DNA of 64,000 nucleotides, taken from JAHEGP01 sp963751595 (GTDB lineage: Bacteria; Pseudomonadota; Gammaproteobacteria; Pseudomonadales; JAHEGP01). The notes below the pieces were generated by a model. The model was not told the DNA's origin and did not search any database. It saw only the letters and a program-made list of their open reading frames with translations. The DNA lies in assembly GCA_963751595.1 (NCBI GenBank), contig CAVVVC010000001.1, positions 1,488,001 to 1,552,000 of the forward strand, read 5' to 3'. The translations under genes were made by a program, and so were the position numbers. Shown here one piece after another: positions 18,245 to 28,024 of the stretch (within the stretch, counting starts at the first letter, position 1; every line of letters begins with the position of its first letter).

Positions 18245-19018
18245 TCAGCGGACAATACCCCGGGTGGACGAATTACGCAGTGACAGCACCAGAAGTTCGA
18301 GCTCCGGTTGCTGTTGTTGCCGTTGTTCCAATTCCCCGATGGCCTCCTCGAGATTGAGGCCATGCCGATATACCACCTTGTAGGCCTGTCGAATCGCCGA
18401 GATCTGCTCAGCGGTGAAACCCCGGCGGCGCAGACCCTCGGCATTGATACCCTTGGCTTCGGCGGGCGTGCCCTGCACCGTCACATAGGCCGGGACATCG
18501 TGTTTGATCCAGCTCCCCATACCGACGAAGCTGTGGGCCCCGATCCGAGAAAACTGATTGATCAGGGAGTAGCCACTGAGGATGGCCCAATCGTCGACGA
18601 CCACGTGGCCCGCCAGTGAGGCGTTGTTGATAAGAATGGTATTGTCGCCAACCACACAGTCATGGGCAATGTGCACGTAGGACATCACCAGGTTGTTGTT
18701 GCCGATTCTGGTTTCGGAACGATCCTGCACGGTGCCGCGGTGAATGGTAACGCCTTCCCGTATCGTGTTGTTGTCACCGATCAGCAGACGAGTGGGCTCA
18801 CCTTTGTATTTGAGGTCCGGGGTATCTTCACCAATGGTAGAAAACTGAAAGATGCGATTTTCGCGACCGATGCGGGTCGGACCCTTGATGACCACATGGG
18901 GAGCAATCCAACTGCCTGCTCCAATCTCGACTTCGGGACCGACGATGGTGTAGGGACCGATTTCCACATCCTCGGCAACTGACGCCCTGGGGTCGATAAT
19001 CGCAGTTGGATGAATCAC
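18245..19018 (-). CDS. lpxA: UDP-N-acetylglucosamine acyltransferase LpxA
   Basis: First step of lipid A synthesis: transfers a 3-hydroxyacyl chain from ACP to UDP-GlcNAc. Left-handed beta-helix hexapeptide repeats fill the N-terminal two thirds; the catalytic histidine is in VHIAHDC (residue 119 here, E. coli His125). At the acyl-ruler position (E. coli Gly173) this protein has Met167 in FVGMGSW, as in enzymes that prefer C10 chains. I take GTG at 19018, which overlaps the fabZ stop by 4 bp (GTGA); another GTG at 19042 is possible. 257 residues, against 262 in E. coli. Confidence 0.95.
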   Translation of the reverse strand: MIHPTAIIDPRASVAEDVEIGPYTIVGPEVEIGAGSWIAPHVVIKGPTRIGRENRIFQFSTIGEDTPDLKYKGEPTRLLIGDNNTIREGVTIHRGTVQDRSETRIGNNNLVMSYVHIAHDCVVGDNTILINNASLAGHVVVDDWAILSGYSLINQFSRIGAHSFVGMGSWIKHDVPAYVTVQGTPAEAKGINAEGLRRRGFTAEQISAIRQAYKVVYRHGLNLEEAIGELEQRQQQQPELELLVLSLRNSSTRGIVR

Positions 19019-19458
19019 CGGGGCTTCTTCCTCTCGGCACACAGAATCGTGGCAGAGCAGACGAACTCGTCGCCTACCCGGGCCTCACAGTCGAACTTCC
19101 AGATCGTGCGTTTGGCAGATACGAAGGTCGCGGTCAGCATGAGCTGGTCGCCGGGAACAACCGGGCGCTTGAAGCGTACCCTGTCGGCACCAACAAACAA
19201 GTACAGAGCCCCCTCAGCCACCGCCATATTGGCCTCTTCCGCGGTTCGAAAACCGAGCAGGCCCGCGGCCTGGGCCATCGCCTCGATAATCATGACGCCG
19301 GGAAAGATGGGATCACCGGGGAAATGGCCCTCGAACATGGGCTCATTGAAGCTGATGTTCTTGTAGGCGACGATCGATTTGCCGGGGTCAACCGAAACGA
19401 CCCGATCAACCAGCAAAAACGGGTAGCGGTGAGGCAAATAGGCTTTGATATCGATCAT
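19015..19458 (-). CDS. fabZ: 3-hydroxyacyl-[ACP] dehydratase FabZ
   Basis: Dehydrates 3-hydroxyacyl-ACP in fatty-acid elongation and so competes with LpxA and LpxD for the same substrates. 147 residues, hot-dog fold. Conserved LPHRYPFLLVDRV and the catalytic block GHFPGDPIFPGVMIIEAMAQ with His and Glu. ATG at 19458. Placed between lpxD and lpxA as in most gammaproteobacteria, which ties membrane phospholipid and lipid A supply together. Confidence 0.97.
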   Translation of the reverse strand: MIDIKAYLPHRYPFLLVDRVVSVDPGKSIVAYKNISFNEPMFEGHFPGDPIFPGVMIIEAMAQAAGLLGFRTAEEANMAVAEGALYLFVGADRVRFKRPVVPGDQLMLTATFVSAKRTIWKFDCEARVGDEFVCSATILCAERKKPR

Positions 19459-19509
19459 GTCTGTTTATTTTCCTGCTGCGTCCTGGGCAGGCGAAGCGGC
19501 CCACAATGG

Positions 19510-20553
19510 CTATTCGCCCAGTTTTTTTTCGAGTTCCGCGACTCGCCTGGCGAGGCTGTCGAGTTGGGTAAACCTGACCGCAGCCCGGCGCCATTCCTTG
19601 CTGGGCATCATCGGAGTTCCGCCGGACCAGGAGCTGTTGCGAGTGATGGATTTGCTGACCACGGTGCGCGCACCTATGTGACAGCCATCGGCCAGCTCAA
19701 TATGCCCGACAATACCTACGCCGCCGGCAAGCGTGCAGTGCGCGCCGATAACGGCGCTTCCGGCGATGCCGCAGGTACCCGCGAGTGCACTGTACCGGCC
19801 GATGCGAACATTATGTGCGATTTGACACAGGTTATCGATAATAACGCCGTCCTCGATGACGGTATCACCGATGGCGCCTCTGTCAATGGTGGTGTTGGCA
19901 CCCACCGAAACCGCATCTCCCAGCACCACCCCGCCATTCTGCGCGATGCGCTCCCAGCGGCCCCGATCCGGAGCGAACCCGAAGCCATCGGCCCCCAGAA
20001 CAACGCCACTGTGGATGATGCAGTCGGCGCCGATGGTCACATCGTGGTAGAGCGTCACGTTGGCATGAAGCCGGGAGTTCTTGCCGATGCGGCAGCGTTG
20101 CCCGACCACAGTGCCGGCACCAATAGCGACTCCTGCCGCCAGCACGGCGCCCCTCTCTATGACACAGTTAGGACCCAGGCTGAGACCATCGGCAAGCTCG
20201 GCTTCGGGGTGAACCACGGCACTGGGGTGGATACCCTCGGGCAGAGGTGCCCGATCAAAAAGCTGCGACGCCCTGGCATAAGCGAGATAGGGTGAAGCAC
20301 AGATTAAAACCGCCCGGTCAGCCTCTGCCGCCAACTGTGCTGTCACCATGACCGCCGCCGCCTCGGTGCTGTTCAGAGCAGCGGCATGGCGCTTGTCGGC
20401 AATGAAACAGATTTGGTCTGGCCTGGCGGCAGCCGGCGTGGCAATGCCGCGCACCATCGTCTCGGCGGGCCCGCGCAGCTCACCGCCGACGTAGTTCGCC
20501 ACCTGCGCCAGGGTGTACGCCCTGGCGTTAAGCGTGTGGTCAATATCGCTCAT
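19510..20553 (-). CDS. lpxD: UDP-3-O-(3-hydroxyacyl)glucosamine N-acyltransferase
   Basis: Adds the amide-linked 3-hydroxyacyl chain to the lipid A precursor. About 347 residues. N-terminal uridine-binding domain (about 1-100), then a left-handed beta-helix of hexapeptide repeats, with the catalytic histidine in LCQIAHNVRIG. A C-terminal helix (ARRVAELEKKLGE) ends the protein. ATG at 20553; a TTG one codon upstream is also open. Between skp and fabZ, the standard order. Confidence 0.97.
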   Translation of the reverse strand: MSDIDHTLNARAYTLAQVANYVGGELRGPAETMVRGIATPAAARPDQICFIADKRHAAALNSTEAAAVMVTAQLAAEADRAVLICASPYLAYARASQLFDRAPLPEGIHPSAVVHPEAELADGLSLGPNCVIERGAVLAAGVAIGAGTVVGQRCRIGKNSRLHANVTLYHDVTIGADCIIHSGVVLGADGFGFAPDRGRWERIAQNGGVVLGDAVSVGANTTIDRGAIGDTVIEDGVIIDNLCQIAHNVRIGRYSALAGTCGIAGSAVIGAHCTLAGGVGIVGHIELADGCHIGARTVVSKSITRNSSWSGGTPMMPSKEWRRAAVRFTQLDSLARRVAELEKKLGE

Positions 20554-20598
20554 CAAACTACCCGTCGCGCCGCGGGTTGCCGGCGCTTTGGCATGGGG

Positions 20599-21108
20599 TT
20601 ATTTGGCGTTGAGCCTGGACGTTACCTGGGCAGTAATATCGTAAGCGGGCTCGGCGTGCAGGGCAGCCCTGCTATCCAACAACAGGCCGATTTTTTCTTT
20701 CTTGATGATATCGTTGATGACCGACTTGGTCTTGTCCTGTGTCTGCGCCATGATTTCCTGCAGAACTTCCTGCTCCCGCGCCTGCAACTTGCGGCCCACG
20801 TGCTCGAGATCGGCCTGCTTTTCCTGAATTTTCTTCTGCAGTGCCGCCTGCTGGTCAGCACTCATCACCGGGCCGTCCTTCTTCATCTTGTCAACCAGCC
20901 GCTGCCCTTCCTTCTTGATGGTTTCGACTTCCTTCATGTTGGACCTGAACTCAGGCTCCTTGCGCAGCCGCTCAAGGCGTTGCTTGGCGGAATCGGTATC
21001 GACGATCGCGCGCTGGACATTGACAATAGCGATCTTGTCGGCGGCTAGTGCGAAGCTGGTGCACGAGACCAACAGCACGAAGAACAGACCTTGCTTTATC
21101 TTTAACAC
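20599..21108 (-). CDS. skp: Periplasmic chaperone Skp/OmpH
   Basis: Trimeric periplasmic holdase that carries unfolded outer-membrane proteins to the BAM complex. 169 residues: an N-terminal signal peptide (cleavage expected after SFALA, about residue 22), a beta strand IAIVNVQRAI, then a long charged coiled coil (about 40-130) forming the tentacles. The start is GTG at 21108 with a GGAG 10 nt upstream. It follows bamA by 39 bp. Confidence 0.93.
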   Translation of the reverse strand: MLKIKQGLFFVLLVSCTSFALAADKIAIVNVQRAIVDTDSAKQRLERLRKEPEFRSNMKEVETIKKEGQRLVDKMKKDGPVMSADQQAALQKKIQEKQADLEHVGRKLQAREQEVLQEIMAQTQDKTKSVINDIIKKEKIGLLLDSRAALHAEPAYDITAQVTSRLNAK

Positions 21109-21147
21109 GGCTTTTTTACTCCATCTTGAAATGTGAAGGTAATCAAA

Positions 21148-23796
21148 TCAAAAAACCTGCCCGAGGGAAAACTGGAATATTTCAGTTTCGTCGAACTCTC
21201 CCTCTGAAAACGGCTTGGCCAGACTGAAACTGAGGGGCCCGAAACCCGTGATCCAGGTGAGCCCGACACCGAACGAATAGCGCAGCTCGCCGATGTCGAC
21301 GCTTTGACAGCCGGGCTGGTAGGGCCCGCAATCGCTGCTGAATACGTTGCCAAAATCGACGAACAAGGCCGTGCGCATCGAGTTCTGGTCCTTGATAAAG
21401 GGCAGCGGAAACAACAGCTCCACCCCACCTTCTATGAGGACGTTGCCTCCGAAGGGGCGGAAGTCGTCGGCGAAGACCTGACCGCAGAACAGGCGCCCGG
21501 TGTTGGCAAACGGGGGAATATCCTGCCCCTCGTCGGACTGGCGTATCGGGGCCAATGGATCACAGCCGACATAGTTGCCATTTTCGTCCAGCTGGCTTTC
21601 GATATAACTGAGCGGATCATTGAAGATCGGCACGCCATTGCCGTCTACGCCAACCTGCGGAAACCGGGCCAGATACTGGACTGCCGGGGTGGCCCTCGGT
21701 CCCAGGGTGTTGGTCTTGAAGCCACGTACGGAGCCAAAACCCCCGGCGAAGTAATTCTCGAAAAAGGGCAGCTGATCGGTCGAGCCATAGCCGTCACCGT
21801 ACCCCAACTCACCGCGGAATCTCAGGGTCAGGGACTGGGTAACGGGAACAAAGATCTGGCCGCTGTAGCTCAGCTTGTAATATTGCACATCGCTACCGGG
21901 CACCGCCAGCTCCAATGCCAGGCTCTGGGAGGCACCCCGGGTCGCCAACTGCCCGCGGTTGAGCGTGGACTGACTCCAGGAGGTCGTAATGGTGAAAGTG
22001 TTGAAGGCATCGCCGTTCTGGTCGAGAAAGCCCAGGGGCAAATCAGCGCGGGGGAAAAAGTCCTCTGCAACGACGGGCCGCAGGGTATCGCTCTGAAGTT
22101 CCTCGTCGAAGCCATCGATGACGGTGTTCACCCCTTCGAGGGGCCGGGGGCTGGCCTTGATTTCCTGCACGGCCCCTGCCCCCACGGTGATATCGGTGCG
22201 CTGCACCCCGAGACTGAAGCCCAGGCGCTGGGTTTCGCTCAGGGGATACCCGAAATTCATGCTGGCGCCGTAGACATCAGTGCTATAGCTGGCAACGTTG
22301 ACTTCGTCCAGGTCGGTCTGGCGGTAGAATACGCTGAAACCACGACTGACACCGTCTTCGGTGTAATAGGGATTGACGTAACTGAAGTTCGCACTGCGCT
22401 GGAAATCGCTGAAATTGATGCCGATCCCCACGCGCTTGCCGGTACCGAGAAAGTTGTTTTGCTGAATGTTGGCACCCAGAATCAGGCCGGTTCCCTGGGC
22501 GAAACCAATACTCGCGCCGATACTGCCGGAGGGCTGCTCCTCAACGGTGTAATTAACATCGATCTGATCATCGACACCCGGAACTTCCGGGGTTTCAACC
22601 TCGACCGTTTTGAAATAACCCAGGCGCTGCAAGCGGATTCGACCCTGCTGTATCTTGCTGTTGGATGCGGTAGCGCTTTCCATCTGGCGCATCTCACGGC
22701 GCAGCACGTCATCCCGGGTGCGGGTGTTGCCGCGAAACTGAATCCGCCGCACATAGGTGCGTTTGCCCGGATCAACGAAAAACTTGAGGTCTACAGTTTT
22801 GCTCTCCTCGTCGATCTCGGGGATCCCGGTGATCTTGGCAAAAGTGTACCCATCGTTACCCAACCTGCGGCTGATGAACTCCTCGCTCTGGGTGACCAGT
22901 ATCTGGGAATACATTTGACCCTGCTGAACCAGCAGAAACTTTCGCATCTCCGGCTCTGCTACGACCAGGTCGCCGGACAGCTCGACCTCGTCCACGGTGT
23001 ACTGCTCACCCTCGATGACGTTGACGGTGATGTACACCGCCTTGCGATCCGGCGTGATGGAGACCTGGGTGGATTCGATGTCAAATTTTATGTAGCCGCG
23101 ATCGAGGTACCAGGACTCGAGCTTCTCCAGATCACCCTTGAGCTTCTCTCTGGAGTATTTGTCGTCGCCGCTGATAAACGAGAACAGGCCGGAGGGCTGC
23201 AACTCAAACAGATCGATCAGATCATCGGACTCGAAAGCCTCGTTGCCGACGACGTTAATACCCTTGATCTTGGCAACATTACCCTCGTTGATCAGAATAT
23301 TGACGCCAACCCGGTTGCGCGGTTGTTCCACGACTTCGGCTTCGATAGTCGCGTCGTAACGCCCCTGGGAAACATACTGACGCTGCAACTCGAGGCGCAT
23401 GCCCTCGAGGGTTGAACGCTTCAACACCTGCCCCTCGGAAAGCCCAGAGCTTTTCAGGCCGTCGAGCAGGGCTTCACTTTCAATCGCCTTGTTGCCTTCG
23501 AGATTGATCTCGCTGATGGACGGACGTTCGACGACCTGAACCACCAGCACATCGCCATCGCGCAGCAACTTCACATCGTTGAAGTTGCCGGTGGCGAAAA
23601 GCGACCGCGCCGTGTCACGCAGGGCCTCGGGGTCGCTGCTATCACCAATATTGATGGGCAATACACTGAATACGCTACCCGCCGATATGCGCTGCAGACC
23701 CTCGATCCGGATATCGGAGATGGTGAAGGTGTCAGCCGCGAGCCGCACCGAAAACAGCAGCATAGCGAGCAACAGGATGGCGTTAACTTTCTTCAT
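21148..23796 (-). CDS. bamA: Outer membrane protein assembly factor BamA
   Basis: Central Omp85 component that inserts beta-barrel proteins into the outer membrane. About 882 residues, longer than E. coli BamA (810), mainly through larger extracellular loops in the barrel (about 545-600 and 690-790, the latter with a Cys pair). Signal peptide to about residue 21, five POTRA domains (about 22-425), then the barrel with the VRGF motif in GFGSVRGFKTNTLG and the terminal aromatic strand ending LGQVF. ATG at 23796; TTG one codon upstream. Between rseP and skp. Confidence 0.97.
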   Translation of the reverse strand: MKKVNAILLLAMLLFSVRLAADTFTISDIRIEGLQRISAGSVFSVLPINIGDSSDPEALRDTARSLFATGNFNDVKLLRDGDVLVVQVVERPSISEINLEGNKAIESEALLDGLKSSGLSEGQVLKRSTLEGMRLELQRQYVSQGRYDATIEAEVVEQPRNRVGVNILINEGNVAKIKGINVVGNEAFESDDLIDLFELQPSGLFSFISGDDKYSREKLKGDLEKLESWYLDRGYIKFDIESTQVSITPDRKAVYITVNVIEGEQYTVDEVELSGDLVVAEPEMRKFLLVQQGQMYSQILVTQSEEFISRRLGNDGYTFAKITGIPEIDEESKTVDLKFFVDPGKRTYVRRIQFRGNTRTRDDVLRREMRQMESATASNSKIQQGRIRLQRLGYFKTVEVETPEVPGVDDQIDVNYTVEEQPSGSIGASIGFAQGTGLILGANIQQNNFLGTGKRVGIGINFSDFQRSANFSYVNPYYTEDGVSRGFSVFYRQTDLDEVNVASYSTDVYGASMNFGYPLSETQRLGFSLGVQRTDITVGAGAVQEIKASPRPLEGVNTVIDGFDEELQSDTLRPVVAEDFFPRADLPLGFLDQNGDAFNTFTITTSWSQSTLNRGQLATRGASQSLALELAVPGSDVQYYKLSYSGQIFVPVTQSLTLRFRGELGYGDGYGSTDQLPFFENYFAGGFGSVRGFKTNTLGPRATPAVQYLARFPQVGVDGNGVPIFNDPLSYIESQLDENGNYVGCDPLAPIRQSDEGQDIPPFANTGRLFCGQVFADDFRPFGGNVLIEGGVELLFPLPFIKDQNSMRTALFVDFGNVFSSDCGPYQPGCQSVDIGELRYSFGVGLTWITGFGPLSFSLAKPFSEGEFDETEIFQFSLGQVF

Positions 23797-23874
23797 CAAT
23801 TGTCAATTCTTGGTAGCAAAACCACGCTCACCCCGTTCGAGGAACAAGCTCACAAGTCGTGCAGGAGTTGTCGC

Positions 23875-25227
23875 TTACAGGCGACTGATATCGTTGTAGA
23901 GCGCCAGCAACATAATACCCAGGACAATGCTGACACCTATCTGAAATCCGACCATCTGCACCCGCTCTGACACCGGACTGCCCTTGACCCACTCGATCAG
24001 GTAGAACAGCAAATGCCCGCCATCAAGCACGGGAATGGGTAGCAGATTGAGCACCCCCAGGCTAATACTCAGCAGCGCCAGGACACCTAGCCAGGAGACC
24101 AATCCGGACTGGGCCGAGGCGGACGCCACTTTAGCAATGGTGATCGGTCCACTCAAGTTTTTTGGTGAAATTAGCCCCATGACCAGCTTTTTTATCGACT
24201 CCAGGGTGAATATGGTCACCGTCCAGGTCTGGTCCACGGCCTCCCCCAGGGCACTCAGGGGATTGTAGTTAAATTCCCGTTGCAGGTGCTCGGGGTAAGG
24301 CGGCACTTCGACCCTCACCCCGACCTGGCCGTAGCTCTCACCGTTGGCAGTCACTGTCGCCGGGGTCAAATCCAGCCGCAGGCTGGCCTGCTCGCGCTCG
24401 ATCTCGACTTCCAGAGCCTGACCGGGCCGGGCGCGAACATAGTCCACCCATTGCTCCCATTCAGCGACCGGATTACCGTCGACCGCGACCACCAGATCCC
24501 CCGCCTGCAGCCCCGCGGCCGCCGCCGGGCTGCCGGTCACCACCTCTTCGATCCGGGGCGGGATGGGCGGCGCGTAGGGCTCCAGGCCCAGCCCCCCCAT
24601 CAGGTCGGGTTCGTCTACACCCACCAGCCAGCGATCGAGCCGGGCACGGGATTCATACACCAGATCCGAGTCCTGGTAGCGCACACCGAATACCAATTCT
24701 CCGGTCTCGCCCAGGCGTCGCAGGAGGCTCTGGTTGACCGCCCTCCAGGTCGGCGTATCCTCGCCATCAACTGAAACCACCTCCATTCCTGGCTCCAGGC
24801 CGGCCTGCGCCGCTATCGAATCCTCTTCCACGGCGCCGATCAGGGGCACAGCGCCGGTTACACCGGAAGCGAAAATGAACCAGTAGGCGGCAATGGCAAG
24901 GAGAAAATTGGCAATGGGGCCAGCAGCAACAATCGCGGTGCGAGCACCCAGGGACTGTCGGTTAAAGGCCTGACCGAGGTCCGACTCGGCTACCGGACCC
25001 TCCCGTTCATCCACCATCTTGACATAGCCCCCCAGCGGCAACACGCAGACAACGTACTCCGTTCCCTGCTTGTCATGCCAACCGCACAGGGCCTTGCCAA
25101 AGCCGATCGAGAAGCGCACCACTTTCACCCCACAACGGCGCGCAACCCAGAAGTGGCCAAATTCGTGGAAGGTGACCAGCAAACCGAAGGTAAACAGGGC
25201 GATAGCAATACTTGTCAATAATTCCAT
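23875..25227 (-). CDS. rseP: RIP zinc metalloprotease RseP
   Basis: Site-2 intramembrane protease that cleaves the anti-sigma-E factor and clears signal-peptide remnants. 450 residues from ATG at 25227. The zinc motif HEFGHFW lies in the first membrane segment, two PDZ-like domains follow (about 125-195 and 210-285), and the third ligand is in the C-terminal membrane segment (NLLPIPVLDGGHLLFY). The order dxr-rseP-bamA-skp is the usual envelope-biogenesis arrangement. Confidence 0.97.
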   Translation of the reverse strand: MELLTSIAIALFTFGLLVTFHEFGHFWVARRCGVKVVRFSIGFGKALCGWHDKQGTEYVVCVLPLGGYVKMVDEREGPVAESDLGQAFNRQSLGARTAIVAAGPIANFLLAIAAYWFIFASGVTGAVPLIGAVEEDSIAAQAGLEPGMEVVSVDGEDTPTWRAVNQSLLRRLGETGELVFGVRYQDSDLVYESRARLDRWLVGVDEPDLMGGLGLEPYAPPIPPRIEEVVTGSPAAAAGLQAGDLVVAVDGNPVAEWEQWVDYVRARPGQALEVEIEREQASLRLDLTPATVTANGESYGQVGVRVEVPPYPEHLQREFNYNPLSALGEAVDQTWTVTIFTLESIKKLVMGLISPKNLSGPITIAKVASASAQSGLVSWLGVLALLSISLGVLNLLPIPVLDGGHLLFYLIEWVKGSPVSERVQMVGFQIGVSIVLGIMLLALYNDISRL

Positions 25228-25245
25228 AAGCAACAGTATCCGGAC

Positions 25246-26415
25246 TCAGGACAGCAGGGCTTCAGCCCGGCGACGGGCGTCAGCATCTGCCGCTTTGACT
25301 GCCGCGATATCCATAGGTTCATAGAAATCACTCGCCGACAGGACTTCTTCAACCAGCTCCGCGATCGCGAGAAAGCCAAGCCGACCCGCGAGGAAAGCCT
25401 GGACAGCCACTTCGTTAGCCGCGTTCAGCACCGTGCTGGCAGTGCCCCCGGCCGCACAGCACTCTCTGGCCAGGCGCAGGCAGGGGAAGCGCTCGATATC
25501 TGGCGCCGTAAAATCCAGGCGGGCATGGGCAATGATATCGAGGCTGGAAACACCGGACTCAATGCGCTGGGGCCACGCCAGGCCATGGGCAATCGGGGTC
25601 CGCATATCCGGGTTGCCCAATTGCGCCAGTACCGAGCCGTCAACGAATTCGACCATGGAATGAATAATGCTTTGGGGATGCACCACCACTTCAACGCGTG
25701 AAGCCGGGGTATCAAACAGGTAACAGGCTTCGATCAGTTCCAGTCCCTTGTTCATCAGGGTGGCGGAGTCCACCGATATTTTCTGTCCCATCGACCAGTT
25801 GGGATGGGCGCAGGCCTCGGCCGGGGTGACGGTTTGCAATTGCGCCAGAGCGGTCTCCCGAAAGGGGCCACCCGAGGCTGTCAGCAGGATGCGTCGCACC
25901 CCGCATTCATCCAAGCCCCGGTGATGCTGCTCTGGCATGCACTGGAAGATGGCGTTGTGCTCGCTGTCTATCGGCAACAGGGTAGCGCCGGATCGGCGCA
26001 CCGCCTGCATAAACAGCGGGCCGGCCATCACCAGGGATTCCTTGTTCGCCAGCAGTATGCGCTTGCCGGCGCGCACCGCTGCCAGGGTCGGTTCCAGGCC
26101 CGCAGCGCCGACGATGGCAGCCATTACGGTATCGACCGCGGCGTCCGCGGCCACGGCTTCCATGGACTCCCTGCCCTGCAGAACTTCAAGCTGCGGGTCG
26201 ATGGACCGCAACGGCTCCCGCGCTTTGCGCGCCGCCGCCGGGTCCGCTATCACCACGACACGGGGACGGAACCGCTTCACCTGTTCCAGCAGCTTGTCGA
26301 TACGCCGCTGACAGGTCAGTGCCCAAACCTTATAGCGCTCAGGGTGGCGGGCAATGACATCGAGAGTACTGACCCCTATCGAGCCGGTCGACCCTAGTAT
26401 CACTACCTGCTGCAT
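25246..26415 (-). CDS. dxr: 1-deoxy-D-xylulose 5-phosphate reductoisomerase
   Basis: First committed MEP-pathway step: rearranges and reduces DXP to methylerythritol 4-phosphate with NADPH. 389 residues. The nucleotide-binding motif VILGSTGSIGVSTLDV is at the N terminus, with LLANKESLVMAGPLF, metal-binding PIDSEHNAIFQC and LTASGGPFRET following. ATG at 26415, only 2 bp from the cdsA stop. Confidence 0.98.
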   Translation of the reverse strand: MQQVVILGSTGSIGVSTLDVIARHPERYKVWALTCQRRIDKLLEQVKRFRPRVVVIADPAAARKAREPLRSIDPQLEVLQGRESMEAVAADAAVDTVMAAIVGAAGLEPTLAAVRAGKRILLANKESLVMAGPLFMQAVRRSGATLLPIDSEHNAIFQCMPEQHHRGLDECGVRRILLTASGGPFRETALAQLQTVTPAEACAHPNWSMGQKISVDSATLMNKGLELIEACYLFDTPASRVEVVVHPQSIIHSMVEFVDGSVLAQLGNPDMRTPIAHGLAWPQRIESGVSSLDIIAHARLDFTAPDIERFPCLRLARECCAAGGTASTVLNAANEVAVQAFLAGRLGFLAIAELVEEVLSASDFYEPMDIAAVKAADADARRRAEALLS

Positions 26416-26417
26416 GG

Positions 26418-27254
26418 TTATGCCGCACTCCGGGTAAGCAGCACGGTAATGCCAAATGCAAAAACCGGGATCGCTGCCGCCAGGCTGTCTATACGATCCA
26501 TGACCCCGCCATGACCCGGCAATACGGTACCGCTGTCCTTGACCCCCTGGTGACGCTTGACCATGCTCTCGACCAGGTCACCTAGCACCGATGCCAGGCC
26601 GGTGACAATCGACACCAGCATGAAGCTGCCAAGGCCCACCACATGGGAATTGGTAACCATGCCGACAAAAAGCGCAAAAATGGTGACGGCCACGATGCCG
26701 CCCCCGAGACCCTCGAGGGTCTTGCCAGGGCTGACCGCGGGCGCCATTTTGTGGCTGCCGAAAGCTCGACCGGTGAAGTAAGCACCGATATCGGCGCAGG
26801 CCACCAGCGCGATGACGTAAAGGATCAACCACGGGCCCGCCTGCTCAAAGCGCAGAAAAGCTAGTCCAACCCAGGCCGGCACCAATACCAGAAAGCCCAG
26901 TGCGGCGCGCATGCCCCTGCTGCCCCAGATTGTGGCGCTGCCGGGATAGCCCAGTACCCACAGTAACAAAACCGCCCATCCGGCACAGGCCCAGCCCAAC
27001 AGCTGCCGCACCCGGTAGATATCGACTTGGCCACCATCCCAGATCCAACTCCAGGCGAGAAAGACAGCCAGAATCATCGCGGCGGCATAGGTCGAGCGGC
27101 CCCGACCTTCGATGCCGGCCAGCCCGGCCCACTCCCAGGCGGCGAGCGTCACCATCAGCGCAAAAAAAACCAATGCCGCAGTGGGCGAATAAAACAGGAA
27201 AAAAAGCAGTAGTGCCGCCAGGCACAGTGCGGTAATAACTCGCTGTTTAAGCAT
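26418..27254 (-). CDS. cdsA: Phosphatidate cytidylyltransferase
   Basis: Makes CDP-diacylglycerol from CTP and phosphatidic acid, feeding all phospholipid synthesis. 278 residues with about eight membrane segments. The C-terminal family signature is clear (SMVKRHQGVKDSGTVLPGHG then GVMDRIDSL). ATG at 27254 overlaps the end of uppS by 8 bp. Confidence 0.97.
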   Translation of the reverse strand: MLKQRVITALCLAALLLFFLFYSPTAALVFFALMVTLAAWEWAGLAGIEGRGRSTYAAAMILAVFLAWSWIWDGGQVDIYRVRQLLGWACAGWAVLLLWVLGYPGSATIWGSRGMRAALGFLVLVPAWVGLAFLRFEQAGPWLILYVIALVACADIGAYFTGRAFGSHKMAPAVSPGKTLEGLGGGIVAVTIFALFVGMVTNSHVVGLGSFMLVSIVTGLASVLGDLVESMVKRHQGVKDSGTVLPGHGGVMDRIDSLAAAIPVFAFGITVLLTRSAA

Positions 27255-28002
27255 GGCTGTCCACTCCTACTTGTTCACTGGTTTTGCCGAACCGGCGCTC
27301 GCGTCCGGCGAAATCGGCGATGGCTTCGATAAAGTCCGACTCTTTGAAATCGGGCCAGAATTTCTCGGTAAAATAGAATTCAGCATAAGCGCACTGCCAG
27401 AGCAGGAAATTACTGATCCGATGGTCGCCACCGGTGCGAATCAAGAGGTCAGGGGGCGGCAGGTCGGCCAGGGCAATACGCTCTCCCACCACCGACTCAT
27501 CGATAGCGCCGATGGCAAGTTTGCCGGCCATGACATCCGAGGCGATGGTGCGGGTGGCTTCAGCGATATCCCACTGCCCACCGTAATCCGCAGCTATCAC
27601 CAGTACACCGCCGCTATTGTCCGCGGTGAGCATCTCGGCATGCTGCATTTTCTGCTGGATCCTGGCACTGAAGCGGTCGCGGCGACCAATGAAACGCATG
27701 CGCACGTTGCGCCGGTTGAGATCGGGGGTTTCCCGGGACAGGTAATTGGAGAACAGCGCCATCAGCGCCTCTACCTCACTGCGCGGGCGCAGCCAGTTTT
27801 CACTGCTGAAAGCAAACAGGGTAAGAATCTCGACCCCATGCCTGTCGCAGGCTTCGAGGATAGCGCGGATGGTTTCGACGCCCGCCTTGTGCCCTGCCGC
27901 CACCTCCCGCATCTTGCGCTGTTTGGCCCAGCGATTATTGCCATCCATGATGATGGCGACGTGCCGGGGGACATTCGCCGGAGTTAAACTGGATTGGGAC
28001 AT
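27247..28002 (-). CDS. uppS: Undecaprenyl diphosphate synthase
   Basis: Cis-prenyltransferase that makes the C55 carrier lipid for peptidoglycan and O-antigen. 251 residues. Conserved blocks: HVAIIMDGNNRWAK with the catalytic aspartate, TLFAFSSENWLRP, and RTGGDHRISNFLLWQCAYAE. Overlaps cdsA. The DUF368 transporter at 1859-2788 would act on the phosphate form of this product. Confidence 0.97.
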   Translation of the reverse strand: MSQSSLTPANVPRHVAIIMDGNNRWAKQRKMREVAAGHKAGVETIRAILEACDRHGVEILTLFAFSSENWLRPRSEVEALMALFSNYLSRETPDLNRRNVRMRFIGRRDRFSARIQQKMQHAEMLTADNSGGVLVIAADYGGQWDIAEATRTIASDVMAGKLAIGAIDESVVGERIALADLPPPDLLIRTGGDHRISNFLLWQCAYAEFYFTEKFWPDFKESDFIEAIADFAGRERRFGKTSEQVGVDSHA

Positions 28003-28024
28003 GGATGCGCAACCAGAAGTGCGT

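Noticed and set aside
19006..20295. Long open frame opposite lpxD, fabZ and the start of lpxA
   Set aside because: Spans three real genes on the other strand and has no domain or ribosome-binding support.
21304..23415. A 703-codon open frame opposite bamA
   Set aside because: Same cause; bamA has a clear signal peptide, POTRA domains and barrel, and the antisense product has no family features.
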